A stretch of DNA of 64,000 nt from Nigrospora sphaerica. Taxonomy: Eukaryota; Ascomycota; Sordariomycetes; Amphisphaeriales; Apiosporaceae. The stretch is taken from assembly GCA_018287875.1 (NCBI GenBank), contig JAGVVL010000002.1, positions 6,200,001 to 6,264,000 on the forward strand, in the 5' to 3' direction. The notes beneath the pieces are model-generated. The model was not told where the DNA came from and made no database searches. It saw only the letters and a program-made list of their open reading frames with translations. Of this stretch, positions 19,951-32,889 are shown one piece after another. How positions within the stretch are numbered: position 1 is the stretch's first letter; every line of letters begins with the position of its first letter. Both the position numbers and the translations under genes were made by a program.

Positions 19951-22287
19951 TTACCCCTGCTGCTGGTGCGCGCCCGTATCTGCGGCGTCCACCTTCAACT
20001 TGGCAAAGACGGAAGCCATCTCGCGCAGATCCTCGGTCTGTCTAGAGACAGGGTTTCCGTTGCGCTCGTCGGCGAAGGCCCGCACGTCTCGGAGGCTCGG
20101 GGTGAACCCCTCGTCGTTGGGGAGCCACCAGTCGATGCAGGACGGGTCGCGGAAGACTTGGGCCATCCGGCTCCGGACGGTGAGGGGACAGATGTACCTG
20201 CAACACGGCCATGGTCAGCACTGCGTCTTGAATCCTGGGCCGACGGACGACGTACCCGTTTTGCTCGATGAGAACGTATTTGCGGCGCATCCACATCTGG
20301 TAGCGCTCCTCCTTCGGTATGAAGAGGGCGGCTATGACCAAGCAGGGGTGAAGCATGACTAGGGTCCCGTTGGGTCGTGCCGGCCATCGCTCCACCGACG
20401 CGACGATCTGGCAGATGTTCACGGCCAGGCTCCGCATCTCCGGCGTGGGTTCCTGCTGCAGCCGCCCGGGTTCCTGGCTCAGATGCATAACAGTGACCGA
20501 GTTCCACTCACCCATCAAAAGCGTCATGGGGAACATGGACCCCTTGTACAAGAAGCCGGGACGGTAGGGGTCGAAAACGTCATCCTCCCCCAACGGCGCC
20601 CTCCACTCAAAGTCGGTCACGTGGTGGTCGGAGCTGGTCAAGGCAGGGTCCAGGTCCCGTAGCCACTGGTACAGCGCCGTCGTGAGCCGTTCGTACTCAG
20701 CCGCAAAGACATCGCCGGCCAAGTCGCCTCGACCGGCCTTGGCGTAGAGGTTCGCCATGTCGACCGAAATGAGCCGCAGCGAGGCCGAGGCGGCTTCCAT
20801 CTTCAGGACCAAATCGCTCTCGCTTTCCCAGGCCTGCCTTTCCCAGTACTCCACCGTCGCCGAGAACCACTCGCGGGGCAGCCTTGTCTCGAAGCCGCCC
20901 AGCATGCCGACGAAGACGTCGAAGCGGACGTACCACGTCAGCACCATCCGGCCCACAAACGACTGCAGAACGGTCTGCGGCGTGTAGAGTTGCGTCAAAA
21001 TCTGCAGCGCGGCCTTTTGATGCCCCATGAGGCTCACCCAGTCGCCCAGGTATTCCTGCTCGCCCTGTCAGTCAAGGGACTCTTTCCTCTAAGCCAGGCG
21101 CCGTGTTTCCCTACCTCGATGGTGGCTAGTTGTAGGATGGTCAGCAGTGTTGCCGTATTCTGCCTGTCCCGTCTCTTGAACGACTCCAGCAAAAGAGTGA
21201 CGCCCTTATTGTAGTACTGAAGGAAGTCGTTCATTTGCCCATGCTGGTTTTGCATGGTGTAGTGGTAGGCCGCGAAACCCACCAACGCGTGGAGGAGAGC
21301 TTCGTTCCCGCTTTTCAAGGCGACACTGGGGAGGAACCGCCGGTAAAAGTCTTCCGAGTCGAAAAGAACACAGTAGCTAAAGTGCGTCATCTGCTCGCAG
21401 TAGTACCCGAGATAGAATTGCATGTCCGCCGGGAGGTGGGACCAGTCCAGAGGCCCCGGCTGAATCGACGGGTCCAACTGCTGTATGGTCGCAAAGCTCA
21501 CACTCGTGCTGGTGGAAACCGAGGGCGATGACCGGTTTGTTCCATCAAACGAGGGGGTCTCCGAATTCTGGCGCGTCCCAGGCTTCTGAAAGTTGTGCGT
21601 GGAGTTGGTGCTCACGGTCCGCAGGGATGTCAACGATTGCCGCGCCTGAACAGTGTGGTCTTCTTCGGGTTCTTCATCGTCCAAAATGGTGCCGAGTTTT
21701 GAATCCCTCACGCCGCCCTCGTCATCCACCTCGTCCGGTGACGAAGCGCCAGGGCTGTCGGTGACAACCCCCTCCTTTGACGTACCCCCACCGGCCGGGT
21801 TCTTTCCCGAAGGGGTTTCTGGGTAGTTGCACTCTCTGTTTCCCTTGCGGCATCCTGATCACCTTTGGTCAATACAGTTGACTCCCGGGAGGCCGGCGGT
21901 GGTTTGCTTACTTTCACATATGGGGCGTGACTCGTCGCACTGTTCGGCAGGTCAGTCGTGGGCGTGGGAAACCGCACACATGCGTCTCACCTTGACTCGT
22001 CTGCTTCGGCACGTATAACAACCAGACCGGGTGCGGCGGTGTTTGACGTGATCCAAGCCGGGCGTGGACTTTTTACGACTCCGGCTATTTGCCGGCTTCG
22101 GGGCCTGGAATATGATGGGATCTGGGAATCCAGGAAAGTACCCAACTCCTTGGAAGGGGGGTCCTGTGGGCGAGGGCCCGGAGCCCATGGGCATGGCCGT
22201 GCTGTGGGTTTGTAAAGCGTCCTGAATATTGCCGTCGGGACTCTCTCCGGCTCCGGACGAAGCCATGTACTGGAGGTACTCCTCCAT
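19951..22287 (-). CDS. Zn2Cys6 transcription factor with Fungal_trans_2-like body
   Basis: Five exons, 22287-21991, 21939-21912, 21854-21115, 21055-20256 and 20197-19951, encode 703 aa. Introns are 51, 57, 59 and 58 nt. The binuclear zinc cluster is C90-x2-C93-x6-C100-x6-C107-x2-C110-x6-C117. It is built from three exons, and the middle one (28 nt) carries only CDESRPICE. A basic stretch HVKHRRTRSG precedes it. A Ser/Thr- and acid-rich linker (about 125-230) follows. The rest is a long helical regulatory region, with blocks such as MQFYLGYYCEQMTHFSYC and WLPNDEGFTP, as in Fungal_trans_2 (DUF3468) proteins. Target genes cannot be told from sequence. The gene faces away from the 10.6-kb gene-free interval, which would hold its promoter. 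Confidence 0.9.
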
Positions 22288-22484
22288 GGTTTGGGCTGGT
22301 GGTATGGATCTTGCGGACAGTGGAAGTCGTGGGGGGTGCGTTCCGTCACCACGTCCGGCTCAGGAAGAAACGAAGGGTACAGGAAGCACGAGATATCGGC
22401 TTAGTTTTGTAATAGATGCTAAGTGGGGTGGGGGGTGTGTCCGGATATCCCATGGGTGTGCCGGCACGGGGTGGATGTGCTCTT

Positions 22485-22496
22485 GGGGGGGGGGGG
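22485..22496. repeat. G12 homopolymer
   Basis: A run of twelve G on the plus strand, about 200 bases upstream of the Zn2Cys6 start codon. It is part of a wider G-rich stretch (about 22420-22500) that could form a four-stranded structure. Confidence 0.85.
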
Positions 22497-24023
22497 TGTG
22501 ATAGGAACGGGTAACGCCAGAAGGGCTCCAGAGATTTCGGGTGTCTAGGAAGGTCGATAGATTAGGCAAATAAGATCAAAGATCTGGTCCCAGGATACCG
22601 GGCTGGTGAACTGCTCCAGGCATGAGGTGTTCGGAGCCGGGCAGCCAATGAAGTCCCGTTGGGCCGGCGGGCGCTGGAGGAACGCTTGAAGGCGGCGAGG
22701 GAACTAGAAACCCTTGTGTGGACGGATGAGAGTGTTCGGCCTTGTCCAGTACCCCGCTCAAGGGAACAAAAAAGCTCTTAGAGGGCGGGATAGATGTTAT
22801 CCTTGGTGGCCAACCCTATATGTCTAATGCTTGAGATTCAATCTGGGCGGTATTGCCAATAATGCGTGGACCCGCAAGGCGAAGGCTGAGCACAGTTCTC
22901 GAGAGGGCCTTGGGTCGTATGTCTGCCGTGCTGGGTCGAAACTTGCACGTGAAGGGGTCGTATCCGGGCGAGGATCTACAGATATTGTAGCGGGGCCGTA
23001 CGTGTACGAGACCGGACGTCCTCTCATACCCTATGCGTGTCAAAGAAGAGGCGACCCTGGCACGCCAGCCCGGGTAGGGATGTCGAAGAGTTCTCAGGTA
23101 GGAAGACGCCGATGGGGTCGATGAGGACCTGGGTTGACTGGCAAGGGGCGGGTGGGACCGCGCAGGTGGTGGGTGATTGTCGTTTGATGGCGTGGCATGT
23201 ACTGTATGTACTTCTGGGCTAACTGTAACAGCCGGAGAGGGTGATGACAAGTGGCAAAGCAGATTCACGCAAACCCACGCCCCCCGGCCTAGGTTTCGCG
23301 GCCCGAGTATAGGGGAGCTTGCTCGGCGTGGTGGTAGCGCCCTGGGGAGAAGCCAGGGAGGGCGTGTGTCCCAAAATTCTCTAGATGCCCTGGTGCCCGA
23401 TACCAGATCCCGCGCCTAACCCAGGAACCGGAAATGGAGGGGGGGCCGGACGACGCGTAGACTCGCGCCAGATCCTACCCAAGATTCCCCCGAACAATGT
23501 CGTCAAGTCTCGTGGGTTCTCGCTCGAGGAAAGCTGGCCTCGATGAACAGGACGCCTGCCCAGAAGCTGTCTGCTAGGGCTAACTGGGCTAATACTAGGG
23601 CCCATCTAGCTAGCCAGGCAGCTGGCGCCGAGAGGATACGTAGGGCGTGGATAGGCGCGCGCCGGGAAGGGGATCTCAAGTCTTTCGGGCCTAGTAACAC
23701 CCGGCGAAGCAGGTATACTATGGTTTCGACATATGGCTCAAAGGAGACGGCATGTTGCGTATGGGATGTATCATGAAGATCATGGAACACCCCTCCTTAG
23801 TGGCAACGATGGGAGCGGCGTTCTCGACATCTATGCCCCCGCGAGTGAAAGCCGGCATCCGACTGCTAAGGGAGCAACGAACGCAATAAGAGTTGATCCG
23901 CCAATGTTGTCCCGTCCTGATTTGCTGCAGGGAAAAGCACACACCCCTCGGCCGACACCCTTGACCCTGGCACGAGCTGGACGGCCTGGCTGGGACTTTC
24001 GGCGGCCAGGAATAGACGGAAAC

Positions 24024-24039
24024 GGGGGGGGGGGGAGGG
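24024..24039. repeat. G-run (twelve G, A, four G)
   Basis: Homopolymeric G tract interrupted by one A, inside the gene-free interval. Confidence 0.8.
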
Positions 24040-25045
24040 GGCAGGTCTTCGCACTAAGGGCGCCCACCCATGTGGGTGGGATATGGGATGATGTTGCTCT
24101 CAGGCTAGCCAGTCAGCTATTACTGAGCAGACTCCCAGCAACGAAAATCCCTGGACCCGGACTGGGTCGAGAGGGTTCCCCAGCACGGCAAGACACGAAC
24201 CAGCGCTGCCGCCAACCGTGCTGCCAACATTGTGATAAGACGGCGGCAGGGCAAAAAGACCGGGGCCTCTTGGTTAGAGCATCCACAAGTTTTGGTGGTG
24301 GGGAGCTGGGGGTGTTCACGACAGGGATGGCAGACATTGTCACCCGCCGCCCGCGTCAGCGGTTTGATATTCTGCAACCAGAAGTGCGGGAGCGCTGAGG
24401 GCCTGGGGGGCAGCATGAACGATGGGACCTCAGGGCAATGCAGATCAACATGAGGCCAGACGGCCAGGGACGGGCGGGCAGGGAGACGTTTGCGCCGTAG
24501 AAGAAGACTTGGAGGCGGGCGAGGCAGACGGCTCCTCAACCCTTGCTACCGGGCGAGCCAATGCGACGTCCCACCAGGTAGGTGGTGCCGGGGGCGCATC
24601 TTCGGCAGCCGGTCAGAACCGCCGTGCATGACCTGTCACGCCGTGGCACAGCGGACGCTCAGCACCGGCGGCGACATGCGAGACAAGCGCTTGGGGGGCC
24701 GAGGTTCGCACGCGAGTCTTGACGCTAAGTGAGGCTGGCCGAAGACTACTTTCCAGTATTCACCGCACATTTCGTCTGGACTTGCGCCAGACGGTGTCCA
24801 GAAATGAGCATCGTGACTTCCCTGGTGTTTCCAGGTCATGTGAAATACGGATGGGCAGAACTCGACCGGCCTTTTGCGTTCCAGAGCCGCGGTGCCGCAA
24901 AACACAATCCCGTCACCGCAGGAAGCCGGAAGAAGCGCTAAGCTGGGCCTAGACGCGAGCGGAAGGGCACAGACTGGATGCAACAATGGCTAATTACCGC
25001 CCCCTGCCCGGAAAGCCATGAACCCAGGCCGGCATGGTGGGATGG

Positions 25046-25113
25046 GACTGCTAGAGATGGGATGGGGAATGTGAGGAGCGGGATGAGGATGGGATGAGGA
25101 TGGGATGGGATGG
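25046..25113. repeat. GGGAT(GAGGAT) minisatellite-like stretch
   Basis: Degenerate repeats of GGGATG and GATGAGGATGG fill this purine-rich segment. It lies about 40 bases before a (CTG)n microsatellite. Confidence 0.75.
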
Positions 25114-25154
25114 CGTGGATAGCACTGCTCACCCGTGGGTCAGCGTGCGTGTGC

Positions 25155-25183
25155 CTGCTGCTGCTGCTGCTGCTGCTGCTGCT
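25155..25183. repeat. (CTG)n trinucleotide microsatellite
   Basis: Nine to ten uninterrupted CTG units. The glutamine run in the minus-strand open frame across it is a by-product of this repeat, not evidence for a gene. Confidence 0.9.
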
Positions 25184-27743
25184 TGGGTCCAGATCCATCG
25201 ATCTCGTTGCAAGGATGGGGGGTTTGGACTGCCGCAGATAGCGACTTGCTACCCAGCCGGCTTGGTCGGGATAGGGACCTACTTGCCAGGTCCGGCGGCG
25301 GCTCCAGAGCCTCGGTCCACGAAAGAAGACGTCTGACGGTGGGAGGGACGACGTGCGTGCGTGGATGGGCTTCGGCGCCAAGGAGCGTCCGTTCGGACCG
25401 CTGTTCCTGTATACAGTGGCCTCCAGGTACACGGGCAGCCGGGCAAATTAAGGGAGCGACCGGCCTGGCCTGATGCAATCCACCAGTCAGGTAGCGCTGC
25501 GTTGGGCCCTGGGCCAGAAGAGTTTCAGCGGCCACTTGCCCTTTTCTTCTTCCATCCCATTGCGCTACACACTTCTGTGGGTTAGTAGGCCCTGTAGGTA
25601 TCCCGTGTTCACGGCACAGCCAGGAGGGTACGGGGTAGGTCGAGTACGTACCGCAGCAGAATTGGGAGACACATGCAGGCAGGCTGAATGGGAAAGACAA
25701 GGGTCGGCATCCAGCTGGCCCGTAGGCAACTGATCCGACGGGCGGGCACTCACACCTTGCATAAACTGGTCGCATCGAGCATGTCGAGCATGGGCCGGCG
25801 TGAGAGGGGATAGGTGGAGGTGGTGACGGCGTTCTGGCTCTTGTGGCGCCGACGTCGCCGCCGACGCCACCGCCGCTGTTCTGGGATGGAGGCCCCCCTT
25901 ATGGATGGGTGGGTGGACGGCCGGATGGATGGGCTGCGAGGCCGCTCAACGGGCAGGGCAGCAGCTCCAGCAGCCCTGGACCCCAGACAGACTGGCAGGC
26001 AACCGCGCATGCATCCTGCCCGGCCAGCCGGGCGTGCAGTATATAGCGCGGGGCAGCTGAAGAAAGTAGCTCTCGCACCAGTGCTAGTCAAGAACGGTCT
26101 CGGGTGACACGAAGATGGCGGCCTTTCCCCCCTCGACCGGGGGCTATCCCAGCCGTGGCAGGATCCTTGCGAGCCCGTTCGGCTTCGTGCAGCAACGGAG
26201 CCGTTGGCGGTGGTCGAGACGTCATGTCGTCCGAAAGCAGATGAGATGGACGGGGGCGTGTCTGTGTGTTCGCGCTGGTCAATGCCAGGACATGGTATCC
26301 CGAGTACCTAAGTGAACGGGTATGTTAGGACATCCACCGGCGGCCCTGGGGAGTCCGTATGGGGGTCGGCCGCCGTCCCCCGTCCCCCTCATGGATCCGT
26401 TGGCGAATGAGATAAATGTAGTATGGTAGGTAGGTGGTAGTCGTGTCTCGTGGGTCGGTAGCCCTGGACGATTGTCCCGGTATGCAGGCCGCATGCATCA
26501 GGTAGTTGTAGGTAAGGGTGCTGGTATCCCCCTTCCAACCTACCTCTCCCAGGTGGGTGGGTAAAGACAGCTACGGAGTATACAAACCCCCTGTACCCCG
26601 TGAGGAACTTTTCCGGCCGTCCAGTCGCAGACGGGCCAGGGCACCCGGCATGGCCGCCGAGCGGCTTGAGACTGAAGGGAGGAGGGGGGGGGGGCCCTAA
26701 GGTGGACGAAGGGAGGAAGATGGGTAATGGATGTGGGCTGGTGGGCCAACCATTGGAAATGGATCCCATTTGATGGGATGGAGACAGGGTCAGAAACATG
26801 GGACGAAAAGGAAAAAAAAGAGCGGGCAGTGGGAAAGCCAGCGCGCTGGAACACCAGCTGAACCCACTCCCACTCCCCGTCCCCACCTGTCCCCCGGTAA
26901 CCGCTGCTTCCGTGTACTCGATAGAGCCAAGCGAATCATGGTCCATTTTCCACCTGTGCCATGGTGGAGGGGATGGCAGCATGGATCACGGATGGGGTGG
27001 GCATCCTGCAGTCCGACACCAACTTCTCCACCATCACTGGGAGCTGCCAAGATCCGCTGTAGGCTAAGTAGGTAATCAACTGGGTCGCCGTCTAGGCCCG
27101 ATTGGCACTTGCCCTTACTCATCATGTTTGTAAATCGTGCCTCTCCGTGCGTACTGGCCACGGAGATCGAGAAAGAACAGCGTCCCATGATGAGTAGTAG
27201 ATACCTTATTCGTAGATGGCCCACACTCCCGTGTGCGAGCGCGTGAGGCACCCCCTTCCACCAGCAGGCCGCCCTCGCTGCAGGGCTCCCCATTCGCTAC
27301 CGGACCAGCAGCGGTACAGTGTCTTACCGTTTCATGACCATAACAGGAGCGCCACCGAGTTCCAGGAGGGAATCTGGCAGGGCCAACGGGCCCGACGGTT
27401 TTCGGCAGATGGTTTTTTGTGGCTAGTCGGGCTAACCACCTGCACCGCTTCCGGTCTCTGTCGGCTACTGTCAGCTCACGCGGAACTCAACTGCCTCAAC
27501 GAGTGCCTGAGGGGGTCCTAAAGCAGCTACTTAGGTAATAAGGTCGGCGAGACCATGCCATTGTAGTGCCAGCCCGTACTACCAAGGAACGGCTCCCCGG
27601 CCACCAAGTCTAGTGCTGAACCGTTCGTGAACATCTTCTAGAAAGGGCGGCTCTCGGACAACCAGCAACTCGCACTACCAACACCGGCGCCAACGTTGAG
27701 CTCCATCATTGGCGCTTACTCGCACACATGCCTACTTGAGTAA

Positions 27744-27765
27744 AGTACCTAGATATATAGGTACT
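27744..27765. repeat. Perfect inverted repeat AGTACCTA-6-TAGGTACT
   Basis: Two 8-base arms are exact reverse complements around a GATATA spacer. This is the most symmetric example of the TAGGTACT word family seen in the intergenic DNA of this window. Confidence 0.85.
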
Positions 27766-28405
27766 CGCATCCGTTGGTATGGAGTACCTCGGCCTGCTGA
27801 AGATAACCTTCCAAAGTAGAGTGCCAGACTTACTCGACTAGTTCCCGGCTGGAGCTTCCCTGCTCACAGCTTTTCACCCTTTGCCATTCCATAGCACGAG
27901 CCTCATTACGGGAAAGACTAGCAGAGCCGGGCTCCATTTTCCCGTCGAGCTTAAACCTTTGGCCCCAGCAGTCGTGGTCGGCGATGTTGTCGGAGTCGGG
28001 GTTGCGGCTCTCCCTCGTGACCTGTACTACGCTCCCAAGTCCGCCCGAAGCTGAAAAGACGGTTTCCGAGGCTTCGGACATGACGTCCATGCAAGTGCTC
28101 GCCGCTGCAGAGGTAGCTCCTATCGCTTCATCTCGACCATTTTTCATGCGGGAAATGGCATAGCCTCATTGTGGCCACAGCATACCTAGCGCGCAAGAAG
28201 GTAGGTTTACTAGGGCATTTATCGAGCTGCCCGGGCATCCATTTTACGGCCACACGCGTGGCCCCACAAGCTGATGCTTTACTATGTACACACCTCATAG
28301 AGGAATGTGTGGGATGGGAACGTGGCGATTGTGACGGAATGCTGTGTAAGCCATCCGGCACGATGGAATGTATGGCCCCCCTGGCCCTACCCTGGCCTAC
28401 CTTTG

Positions 28406-28435
28406 CCCTGCCCTGCCCTGCCCTGCCCTGCCCTG
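28406..28435. repeat. (CCCTG)6 pentanucleotide microsatellite
   Basis: Six exact CCCTG units followed by degenerate ones to about 28465. The minus-strand frame reads as a Gly-Gln-Gly-Arg-Ala pattern only because of this repeat. Confidence 0.9.
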
Positions 28436-29310
28436 TCTTGCCTTGTTTAGCCCTGCCCTGCCTTGAACTCTCCTCCCATTGCCCCATGTTTACCATGTGC
28501 ACAGGTACTGCACACTATGTAGGGACAGGCCTTTGGCACCAATATCGGACCTTTTTCCCTTCGTGCCCTTTAAGCTGCCGGAACGTAGTCATGACCCGGC
28601 AGGACGGGTTAGGTAGTTAGTGGTGGCTCATCTGTAGGATGAGGTAGTCCATACTTTACAAAGTTAGCTGTTAATGAGAAACAGCCCGTCGCCTAGTGTG
28701 CGTCCGCCCCATCCGATTTTCTTTTTTGCTTTTTTTTCCCCTCTTACGCTCCCTTGCCACCATGAACGAGTCGCAACGTGCCGAGACGGTCCGCAAAACC
28801 ACTACTACACTTTATTTGCCCAAGGTGCCAATTGCGGATACAGTGTACTTTCTAGAGTAGGAGCAGAAACATGTACCCCATCAAGCCTCAAGGCTGATCC
28901 CCCCGAAGAAGCGCGCTGGTGGTGGAGATCAAGCAAGGGACTGCCTGCGTGTGGAATCTTTTCGGGCGGCATGAACCAAGGGAACCCCCACAAAGCCAAG
29001 TGGATGACGATGAACGGCCTCACTCACCAGCCAAACTATGGCTCTTCTGCCCGCCCCGCGTGTCGGCCAGCGGGCGTATACTCGGTACACGCGGGCAGTA
29101 GTGCAGAATAACCCGCCGGGAGAAAGCGCGCTCGAGTCGGCACACGACGAGCCGAGTCTGGGAAAACGGGCGCGAAGAATGGCGGCGGCGGGACAGGATG
29201 AGGAGAAGCCACCCGACCTGGCTAGTTCGTGGAAAGGGGAGGAGGAGAGGGGGGGGTTGCTGGGGCTCCCACGAACGACCACGGCAAAGAGGAGCATTGG
29301 TGAGGGTGGT

Positions 29311-29374
29311 CAAGTAGGTACTTTTTAGATGAGGGTACTGCCACAGGTACGCTGAGTAAAGTAGGTACTTAGCC
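29311..29374. repeat. Cluster of TAGGTACT words
   Basis: The segment contains AAGTAGGTACTTTTT and AAAGTAGGTACTTAG about 35 bases apart, with a GGTAC between them. The same word occurs in at least eight other intergenic places in the window. Confidence 0.7.
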
Positions 29375-32300
29375 AGCAGTCAAAGTGATTTCCAACAAAT
29401 TGTGGAGCGTATACCGCATCTATACGACCCTCCGGTCAGCCTGCCTGGTGAGGTCGTGATGAACATTCCTTTTCCCGTTCCTCCGCCGATCTCATGTCCG
29501 ACATTTGGCACTACTTACCATCCGCGGCTGGCGCTACCATCAGCGTACAGAACCTGAAACATATTTCGTCTTTGCAAAGAGGGCAAGATCGGCGCGTTTA
29601 GCATCTGTAGCCCCCTTCCGGTCGGATATCGGGCCTACGTCAAGCCTACGTCGCGGGTGCAACCCGGAGGGAGCGATCAGCCAAAAAGGCGCCAAGCGCC
29701 GGGCTCTCGGCGAAATCATCGCAGCTCCGGGCGAAACTGACAGGTCTATGGGGCTTTTCTCCTCTCCTAGACCATCCCGTCTGCGCCTTAGTCGCCCAGA
29801 CTATCCGACGCAGCTTCACAGCTGGGACCGGCAAGTCCCGTCAACGGGGTGGGCAGTGCCTTGGGCTCTATATTGCCTAATACTCTTGCCTACCGGTAAT
29901 ACGACTGCGCACCATGCTACTAATCAGGCGTGGACACGGTCCAAGGTGTCTAGCCTCATGCTGCTGTGGCCCATCCTGCTGCTACTGTCCCCGTTTCTCC
30001 CCGTGGGCTACGCTTTGCTTCAACAGGTAATTGCCCTCCAAAAAGTACATCTGCACAACGTGCGAAATCAGGGCCTCGTTGTTGAAGCTCGTGGGTGGAT
30101 GGTTCAGCGTCGGCTGGCCGCTACTCGTACGTGTAATGGTCCATGGCCCTTGTTAAGGAGGGCAAGGATCAGCAAGACGGCGTGATGAGGCTGATTCGGT
30201 GCGGACCCGGGACGGGCTGGCGTCGTCGACTGTACGTGGCAACCGGGCGGGCAGCGTGCGTTGGTGCAGACCCCTCGCAGCCGCTTGGGTGTTGCCTGGC
30301 TATACCGCGTACCTAGGTAGACGGAGCACAAGCGCATATGCCGATTGCATTTACGGCGACGGGCAGTTCCCGCGGGCCGTGTGCGTAGAGCAGGAGTGGT
30401 TGCCGCTGGAGAGGCGGTAGCCAATCGGCCCCCCATACCGGTGAGCATCGTCGAGCTGCGGATTTGACTCGCCCGTCTCGCGTCCGACCCTCCGGGCTTG
30501 GTACATGCCATCACAAGCATGGGATCGAAGAAGCAAGCAGCGGGCTGAGCGGAGCGTTGCAACGGCTGTTTGTGCAAGGACCGGTTTTCGTGGGACAAGA
30601 AGAAAAGGCCTGCATATCCGCAGGCACCCTGCGGCCTCATTTTCGTTTCCCCTCCCCACCTAATCAACGGACGGGAGGGCTTAGGCCTTGGGATGTGGTC
30701 GGTATGTAGACCGCAGGAATCCCTGCTGCATGGGATGGGGATTGGAAATATGCCATGGTACACACGTCCCTGGCATTAGTTCCCACAGCCCCAGGGAGAG
30801 CGCCCGGTTGGTAAGCCGCCATGGGCTGATGACTGTGATGTGCGCCACCCAGTCGGAAGGACCTGGAGGTCTCACAGTCAGAGTGTTTTGGGTCCGCAAC
30901 CTTGAGGTGGAGAGCAGCGGCGGAAAAGGTAACGTCAGGTCGCACTCGCCAGACGTTTGAAGGATTACTTGGGCCACTACGACATCTGCACGTGTGCGCC
31001 CGCCCGCGGCCAATGGCACGTCTGGTCCGCCTGGCTTGATTTGTTGTAACTGCGCGATCGTCCTTCATTAACCCATTCTCCATTGGGCGCATTCTATGCC
31101 TGTCTGTCGAGGGGAGGTTAAGATGGATGCAACGTCCGCAGGCCCCCCTCTTCGAAGAAAAGAGCTTCCTTCGTGGCTCCGGGCGCGCCAGGACCGCGAC
31201 GACGACGGGCTTTCCTGTCGCACCCCCAAGTTAGATGACGACGGAAACCGCCCCCCTTTTTCGGGTTTGCGCCTCGCAACTACCGTTGCAAGTGCCGGGG
31301 CAGGCAGCCCCATGGATCCTCGACAAGAGCCATCGGAAGTTGTCCGCAAGCAAGCAACCTTGTAGCTGAAGGCCCCCGTCGCATGCCCAGGCGCAGATCA
31401 AGGGACGAAAAAACAGGTGCAGTCTGGGAGTGCGCGCCCAATACCCCTAGTTGTGGGCACTCGCTGAGGTTTCACGGCATGAATCTTGCCTCCCTCTGCG
31501 TTGAACCTCGTGACCCCGGCCCTGGCTAATTGCCCACTTCTTCCGTCCTCCGCAGCTCCGCGCCAGGCTCCTGCTAGCCAGTCACTAGGTGTAGTTGGTC
31601 ATGTACGTACATAGCCATGGCGCTCGCATTATCTCGAAACGGCAGTTGAGCGGCTGCTCAGCCGGGGCCGGGCGCGATCATGGGTCCGGCAGGTTTCACT
31701 GACGCGGCATCCATGACGTCCGCCTGGCACTAATTGACGGATCTGGGCGCCACCATCTACCATTCTGAAGGGCTGCCGGTCCTGATGGGTCCTACTGGGG
31801 TGCGCTCACAGCGTCCTATATGCCTAGTACAAGTTCCCAGGCGGGCGGCTGCGTCCGCAGCGTGCGACCAGGCACGCAGTTGGATCGGTGATGGGCGAAG
31901 AAGGAGATCGATTCCGGTTCAGGGCTGAATTGCACGGCTGGGAGCAGCGCCAGGGCCTCACGTAGCAATGTGGCTTGCTTGCTACCCTTGGTAAGCTTGC
32001 TGGGCATCCCCGGTTGCCCGACCAGAGGGCGCGTTCTTTATCCTGGTCCTGCGTCAACGGTTTGGTTGCGCCATCCTCTCCGACTTCCTGGGCTGGTCGC
32101 CCGTTGATAGCCCCCCAAACCCCAATCGCACGTCCTGTGCCCACTGCATTGGCCTGCACGCGTGGCCCGAGATACCCAATAACGCGACGGAATGCGAACT
32201 TGCGATTGGTGGCGCGCCGTCGACGGGGAGGCATAGCACACGAACAGGAGGTCCATCCGAGAGCTTATTTGCTAGCACGGCGGCCTCTTCTTCGCACGGA

Positions 32301-32839
32301 TACCACAGGCGCATTTCCCATGGATCTTCCTCCCTGCACGCCTGCGGGCACCCGCACGCTGTCTATCGGTAAGGCTCCTAAGAGCGATCTCGACAGCGTC
32401 GGAATCGGCTCGGGATGGGCCTGCACCCGTCTCGATTGACTCCCATGCCATTCACAGCCTCCTGATATCACGTGATCCCGCGTTTCGGACGACCATGGTC
32501 GTTTCGTGGGATAGCTGGCCAGGCGCAAAAAAGGTCAAGGGGCCGCGCGCAAGCACCTGTGGAGTAATCCCGCCGCGTTCGGACTTCCCCAGTCGTTTCA
32601 GAGAGCGACTCCTTGCGACTGCTGTCCCGAGCCTCGAGCTGCAATCGCTTTGGAACATCTGTCCCGTGCAGTTCGTCCACCCAAACGACAGCATCGCCAT
32701 GCTGGCCGTCGATCAGCCACTGCCGTAGTTTCAATTCTTTCTCGCCGTTTCTATATTCGTGCATCACCCGCGCCCTGTCGGAGCGCATCCCGACTGCTGG
32801 CTTTCATTGAGACCGCACGCAGCATACAGACACACACCC

Positions 32840-32864
32840 TCCCCCCCCCCCCACACACACACCG
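32840..32864. repeat. Poly-C and (CA)n tract in the MOSC gene leader
   Basis: About thirteen C are followed by five CA units, ending roughly 26 bases before the start codon of the MOSC gene. If transcribed, it is part of the 5' leader. Confidence 0.8.
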
Positions 32865-32889
32865 ACCAAGGGTTGGGAGATCCGTCCCC

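Larger units (their letters stand above)
22288..32889. other. 10.6-kb interval with no recognisable gene
   Basis: I examined the open frames on both strands and found no known domain, no run of coding-like codon use and no chain of exons with closing phases. The interval lies between two divergently oriented genes (Zn2Cys6 regulator and MOSC protein), so it contains both promoters. It holds several microsatellites and G- or C-runs (listed separately) and a cluster of TAGGTACT-type palindromic words at about 26.3, 27.5, 27.7, 29.3 and 30.3 kb. A long untranslated leader, a non-coding transcript or a decayed repeat would all fit; none is shown. Confidence 0.5.

Noticed and set aside
25140..25775. 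A 211-codon minus-strand frame with a glutamine run
   Set aside because: The glutamine run is the (CTG)n microsatellite read on the other strand; the rest has no domain or homologous block I recognise.
27830..28147. A 105-codon minus-strand frame of fairly normal composition
   Set aside because: No domain, no flanking exons in phase, and codon third positions lack the GC bias of the real genes here. A small gene cannot be excluded but is not supported.
28128..28502. A minus-strand frame with a Gly-Gln-Gly-Arg-Ala repeat
   Set aside because: The pattern results from the CCCTG pentanucleotide microsatellite.
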